DNA from: Nectonema munidae | Lineage: Eukaryota; Nematomorpha; Nectonematoida; Nectonematidae | Length of the DNA stretch: 64,000 bases | Reading direction: 5' to 3' | Assembly: GCA_030549495.1 (NCBI GenBank) | Contig: JAUIRK010000902.1 | Location: 127,001-191,000 of the forward strand | Shown here: positions 60,507 through 64,000 of the stretch, piece by piece | Layout of the letters: each line of letters starts with the position of its first letter | How positions within the stretch are numbered: position 1 is the stretch's first letter | Made by a program: the position numbers and the translations under genes | The notes under the pieces: model-generated | The model's database searches: none | Told to the model about the DNA's origin: nothing | Seen by the model: the letters and a program-made list of their open reading frames with translations, nothing else

Positions 60507-60581
60507 GTATTGGCCCTGAATAGACTGGTTTCAATGGTGAAATATCGAATGTATCAAAATTTACATTTGAAATATAAATAA
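60507..60581 (+). CDS. Candidate terminal host exon
   Basis: The acceptor TTATTGCTTTGTAG is followed by 24 codons, VLALNRLVSMVKYRMYQNLH plus LKYK, and a TAA at 60579-60581. AATAAA near 60631 could serve as a polyadenylation signal. Phase 0, consistent with the preceding candidates. Confidence 0.3.
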   Translation, partial: VLALNRLVSMVKYRMYQNLHLKYK

Positions 60582-60588
60582 TATATAT

Positions 60589-60619
60589 AATGATTGTCCG
60601 AAAAAATGTGACAATCATT
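60589..60619. repeat. Perfect 10-bp hairpin
   Basis: AATGATTGTC pairs with GACAATCATT around an 11-base loop, just after the candidate stop codon at 60579. Confidence 0.85.
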
Positions 60620-60744
60620 GCTTAGTAAAATAAACGAAGGCAAAATCTGAATTTATCCGAAAATTTTTATTAAACCAATATAAAATAGTTCAAACATGCA
60701 AATTTTGATATTTTACAAATGACAAATTTCATTGATAATTTCAC

Positions 60745-60950
60745 ACATTATTGCAAATCTTACATCTAACAAAATATGAATGACAGGTTGGAAATGAACC
60801 ATCGTTACAGGTTGGAGAAGAAAATCAAGTTATCTACCAGCGTTCAACCGTACAGGTTATGAGAATATACATTACATAACAGAGAAAAGTTTGCTAAAAC
60901 TCTTCATACAGAAAAAAATATTTTTTCAAATATATTAAAAATTCGATTCT
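60745..60950 (-). repeat. Dispersed repeat, copy 2 (inverse of 46085-46325)
   Basis: Shares CAAATCTTACATCTA, GCGTTCAACCGTACAGG and ATAACAGAGAAAAG with the reverse complement of the first copy. This copy has two similar GACAGGTTGGA / TACAGGTTGGAG words inside. Confidence 0.7.
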
Positions 60951-60951
60951 T

Positions 60952-61005
60952 TGATTACAGAATTTTATTTTAATTATTTGACAAATATATTATTTTTTGT
61001 CAATA
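60952..61005 (+). repeat. Copy of the window-end palindrome flank
   Basis: TTCGATTCTTTGATTACAGA, then TTTTATTTTAATTATTTGAC, is homologous to the reverse complement of 63735-63800. Confidence 0.75.
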
Positions 61006-62754
61006 TTGAAAATTGGATACGTTTAAATATTTTCGAAAATTTTGTAAGGGAGGACACTTATAATTTTTTTTTAAATTAAAAAAAACCACATTTTTTCAAC
61101 GTATTATGTTTAAATTTTAGGCATGTTTTATAAATATGCAAAAAAGTAAAAAAAAATGTAATTATTCATTTTACACGCTAAAATATAGTGAAAAATAGCA
61201 AAATTGTGCATATTGTTCAAAGGCTTATAAAAAATATTTAAAATTTTTTCAAAAACTAAATTACATGCAAAATGAGGGTAAAAGGATTATCTTTAAGATA
61301 TGCATGGATTAAAATGTATTAAAATTCTCGCATATATTTTAGTTATAAATGTACATTAATCATATGAATAAATTTTAAAAAAATATTGTAACATCTCTTG
61401 GGAAAAAATGTTGGGTGAAATTTAGAGTTCAAGTACGGGTCAATGAACTCCATGTGAAGTCATTTCACCTACACCACATGAAAGTACTAACGAAATAAGG
61501 TAGATTAACAATTTATACCCTCTAAAAATCTTACTATGGAATAGCAACCATCGTAGTATATTATTTTATAAAAACCTACAAATAAATTTAGGTTCTGAGA
61601 GTAGAGGGGTTTTATAATTGTGTTGGAAATTGTTACAGATAAAAAGTGAAAATTTCTCAAAATATTACAAGCGTTAAAGTTCAAAATCACCAAATATAAA
61701 AAATATGCACCTCTCATCTGCTAATTACGAAGGAAACTGAAAAATACAAAATTATAAAAAAAATTCAAATTTTATTTGTAATTACGATGGTAATAAAGCC
61801 CATGGAATATTCAACAATTTGATATGTTGCACGGTCAAATAATTCAAAAGTTATAAACAATATAAAAACTTATCTAAACATGTTGAAAACTTGCATTACA
61901 CAGGTTTACTAAATTGATAACTATAACTCGCGAAAAGGTGTGGTAAAATACAAGCATTGAATTGCGATATCTACTTGCGTTAACTTAAAACACTCCTCCC
62001 TCTTTCAAAAAAAATAAATATACAGGCTGCTTTATGATACACACATGTTCACATTCTCGAACTATAATAATAAACTATTATATGTTATTTTAAAATAGCC
62101 TGTGGTGCAACTTTTAAATATTAATTATCATGTGAGATAGCATTGGTGTGTGATTTCTTTATCGCACATCGTCGGTATAAATATAACAAATACTCTTCGT
62201 TAAAAAAAAGTAAAATGGTATTTCCCAACTACTTATATTATAAGCAATGTATTCTGAAAGCCCATAAAAAAAGCTTAAATTTGGTATATCGCATGATACA
62301 TTTGGTTGAGAAATATTAAAGTTAAAGCGTTTTAATATTTGACTAAAATTTAAGCTAGGAACACTACAAATAAACTAAGCGTACACGAACCCGATAAAAT
62401 AAACCACACTACCGTGCTCAAAGATGTGATGAAGCGTATGCGAGATAGAACTCACTGCTTTCACAAACGCGTAATGCACATGTGTTCATCTTTCTTGGCA
62501 TATAGTTATGCGTTAGAATCAATAACAAGCGTGATAGCAGGGAAATGTGATTCATTCTTCGCAAACGGTCGGTATAAATATAACGAATGCCCTTCGTTAA
62601 AAATAAAAAAGTGGTATCTAAACTAAATATAAATTCTATCGAAATAAAACTAGGCTACGATCAACACAACTTTTAGATTCGATCGACATTTTTTCTTCAA
62701 AATGTAATTTAAAATTTATTAGAAAAACATTATACTGACCTATACTACTGACCC
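61006..62754. other. AT-rich spacer with a duplicated TATA-like block
   Basis: No gene seen. Direct repeat copies of about 85 bp lie at 62136-62225 and 62532-62617, each with GGTATAAATATAAC and CTTCGTTAAAAA. Confidence 0.5.
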
Positions 62755-63170
62755 CTAAATAGTAAAAAATATATTATTTATTTTCGACAGTGTCTTTAAT
62801 TATGACATTTTAAAATGGAAAAAACTATATTCTACCTTTCTTAAATGAAATATTGAAAAAAAGATTATAAACTCATCAAGTATTGACCTCACATAAAAGT
62901 CGATTTTGCAAAAGGTAAAACATATTTTTTTTTGTTTAAACCTACCCAAAGCCTAAAGAGTATAACTCTCCTATGATACCATTTTCAATAAAAATTTTTG
63001 TTTAAATGTTTACATTATGCTTTTAAAAAAAAGTGGTCACTTTTTTTTACTAAAATTAGACCAAATTTTTCAAAGTAAAGTCCAGTTATTAAAAAAATTA
63101 AAAAGCTTTTACAAAAATAAATTATTCTAGCGTATACATCAAACGATAAGCTTTTAAATGATATATACCA
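62755..63170. repeat. Dispersed repeat, copy 2 of about 450 bp
   Basis: Direct counterpart of 26722-27175, missing a small AT-rich stretch present in the first copy. It leads straight into the 21-bp minisatellite. Confidence 0.8.
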
Positions 63171-63350
63171 TTTTTAGTTCTAAACGGTCTTTTTTAAAGT
63201 CTAAAGTGTCTTTTTTAAATTCTAAAGTGTCTTTTTTAAATTCTAAAGTGTCTTTTTTAAATTCTAAAATGTCTTTTTCAAATTCTAAAATGTCTTTTTA
63301 AAATTCGAAAGTGTCTTTTTTAAATTTTAAAGTGTCTTTTTTTATTTTAC
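63171..63350 (+). repeat. 21-bp minisatellite, about eight units
   Basis: Units of TTCTAAAGTGTCTTTTTTAA with one more A, with variants AAATGTC and TTCGAAAG. It starts at the right boundary of the dispersed repeat; the other copy of that repeat (26722-27175) lacks it. Confidence 0.95.
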
Positions 63351-63783
63351 TTTTCTGAATAAGCTTTGAAGTCTTGTTTCTAATAAATGCGCGTAATATT
63401 ATGTGTGATTGTCAGGTTCTGTAGACGTGTTTAGAGATACACTGATAATTTTCTATTTTATCTCTTCATCTAGCATGAAAGAAAGTGTTGTGTCTAAAAT
63501 AAAAGTTTTTAAAACATGTTTTATAAATATTGAAGCAAACCTTACTTATTTCTGTTTTGCAAATTTTTTGATTTTTGAGAATGCCAGCTCTATATATCCA
63601 CAATTAGCCAGCAGGTTTTTAGGTTACTTATTTTAGATAGCAGTTCGATCAAAAATTCTTCAATTTTTTTCATTATTAGGAAAAAATGTAAATATTTTTA
63701 CATATATATTTACATTTTTTTTACATATATTTTTTTTGCACGATTTTAAATAATATATTTGTTAAATAATCAAAGTAAAATTC

Positions 63784-64000
63784 TGTAATCAAAGAATCGA
63801 AAAAAATTCTTTAAAAAATCAAAAAATATTTATTCTTTTTAGATATATCGTTGGCTCTCGTTACTTTTAGTTTCCTATATGCATGATTAGAAAAACTACG
63901 TTTATCTTTCTATTCTAAAAGTAACGGGAGCCAACGATATATTTAAAAAGAATAAATATTTTTTGATTTTTTTTTAATTTTTTTCGATTCTTTGATTACA
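63784..64000. repeat. Large palindrome, 87-bp arms, cut by window end
   Basis: 63784-63870 and 63914-64000 are inverted copies with about one visible mismatch (CTCTCG against CTCCCG) and a few run-length differences. The spacer is 43 bases. The arms contain GATATATCGTTGGCTC and TTCGATTCTTTGATTACA. The right arm reaches the window end, so the palindrome may extend further. It looks like a foldback MITE. Confidence 0.9.

Overview
The window is AT-rich, gene-poor eukaryotic DNA made mostly of transposable elements and tandem repeats. Spliced-type elements, long microsatellites, TTAA/TA/8-bp/9-bp target duplications and the mix of families (piggyBac, hAT, pogo/Tigger, MULE, CR1/Jockey-like and RTE-like LINEs) point to an invertebrate animal. 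A hydrozoan such as Hydra is my best guess; it is an inference, since no host gene here is recognisable enough to prove it. No rRNA, tRNA, CRISPR or bacterial operon structure is visible.

Layout. 0-9 kb: an internally deleted hAT element (16-1326), piggyBac relic A, an orphan element gene (4276-4840), then piggyBac relic B split by an apparently intact hAT transposon (5186-8094, 602-aa transposase, perfect 8-bp target duplication) that itself holds a Tigger-like MITE. 8.8-10.8 kb: (TG)n, a 1.66-kb tract with only A and T, and (GTAT)n. 11-16 kb: two piggyBac C pieces, a BED-finger hAT relic, and a nearly intact TTAA-flanked piggyBac E. 16.1-21.9 kb: a second hAT with an exact 8-bp duplication, invaded by a LINE and a small MULE-like foldback. 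22-29.3 kb: piggyBac D, a MULE-like foldback of G-rich motifs, an RTE-like LINE, and a FLYWCH-MULE transposon whose terminal inverted repeats are arrays of a short tandem motif.

29.5-40.7 kb is a satellite of about 150 copies of a 74-bp monomer, with a 25-monomer higher-order repeat of about 1.85 kb present three times. 40.7-43.1 kb is a broken LTR-type element. 43-53 kb holds degraded hAT, LINE and orphan-element relics. 53.4-56.6 kb is a full-length but frameshifted Tigger element. 57-64 kb is mostly non-coding, with a 221-bp tandem repeat, a 21-bp minisatellite, several dispersed repeats and a large palindrome at the window end.

The elements do not work together as a pathway; they record successive insertions. 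The only candidate for host coding sequence is a set of small phase-0 exons on the + strand between 47.3 and 60.6 kb, offered with low confidence. The most unusual pattern is three elements (20964-21256, 24866-25526, 27336-29268) with MULE-like 9-bp duplications and ends built from inverted arrays of short tandem motifs, each with a different motif.
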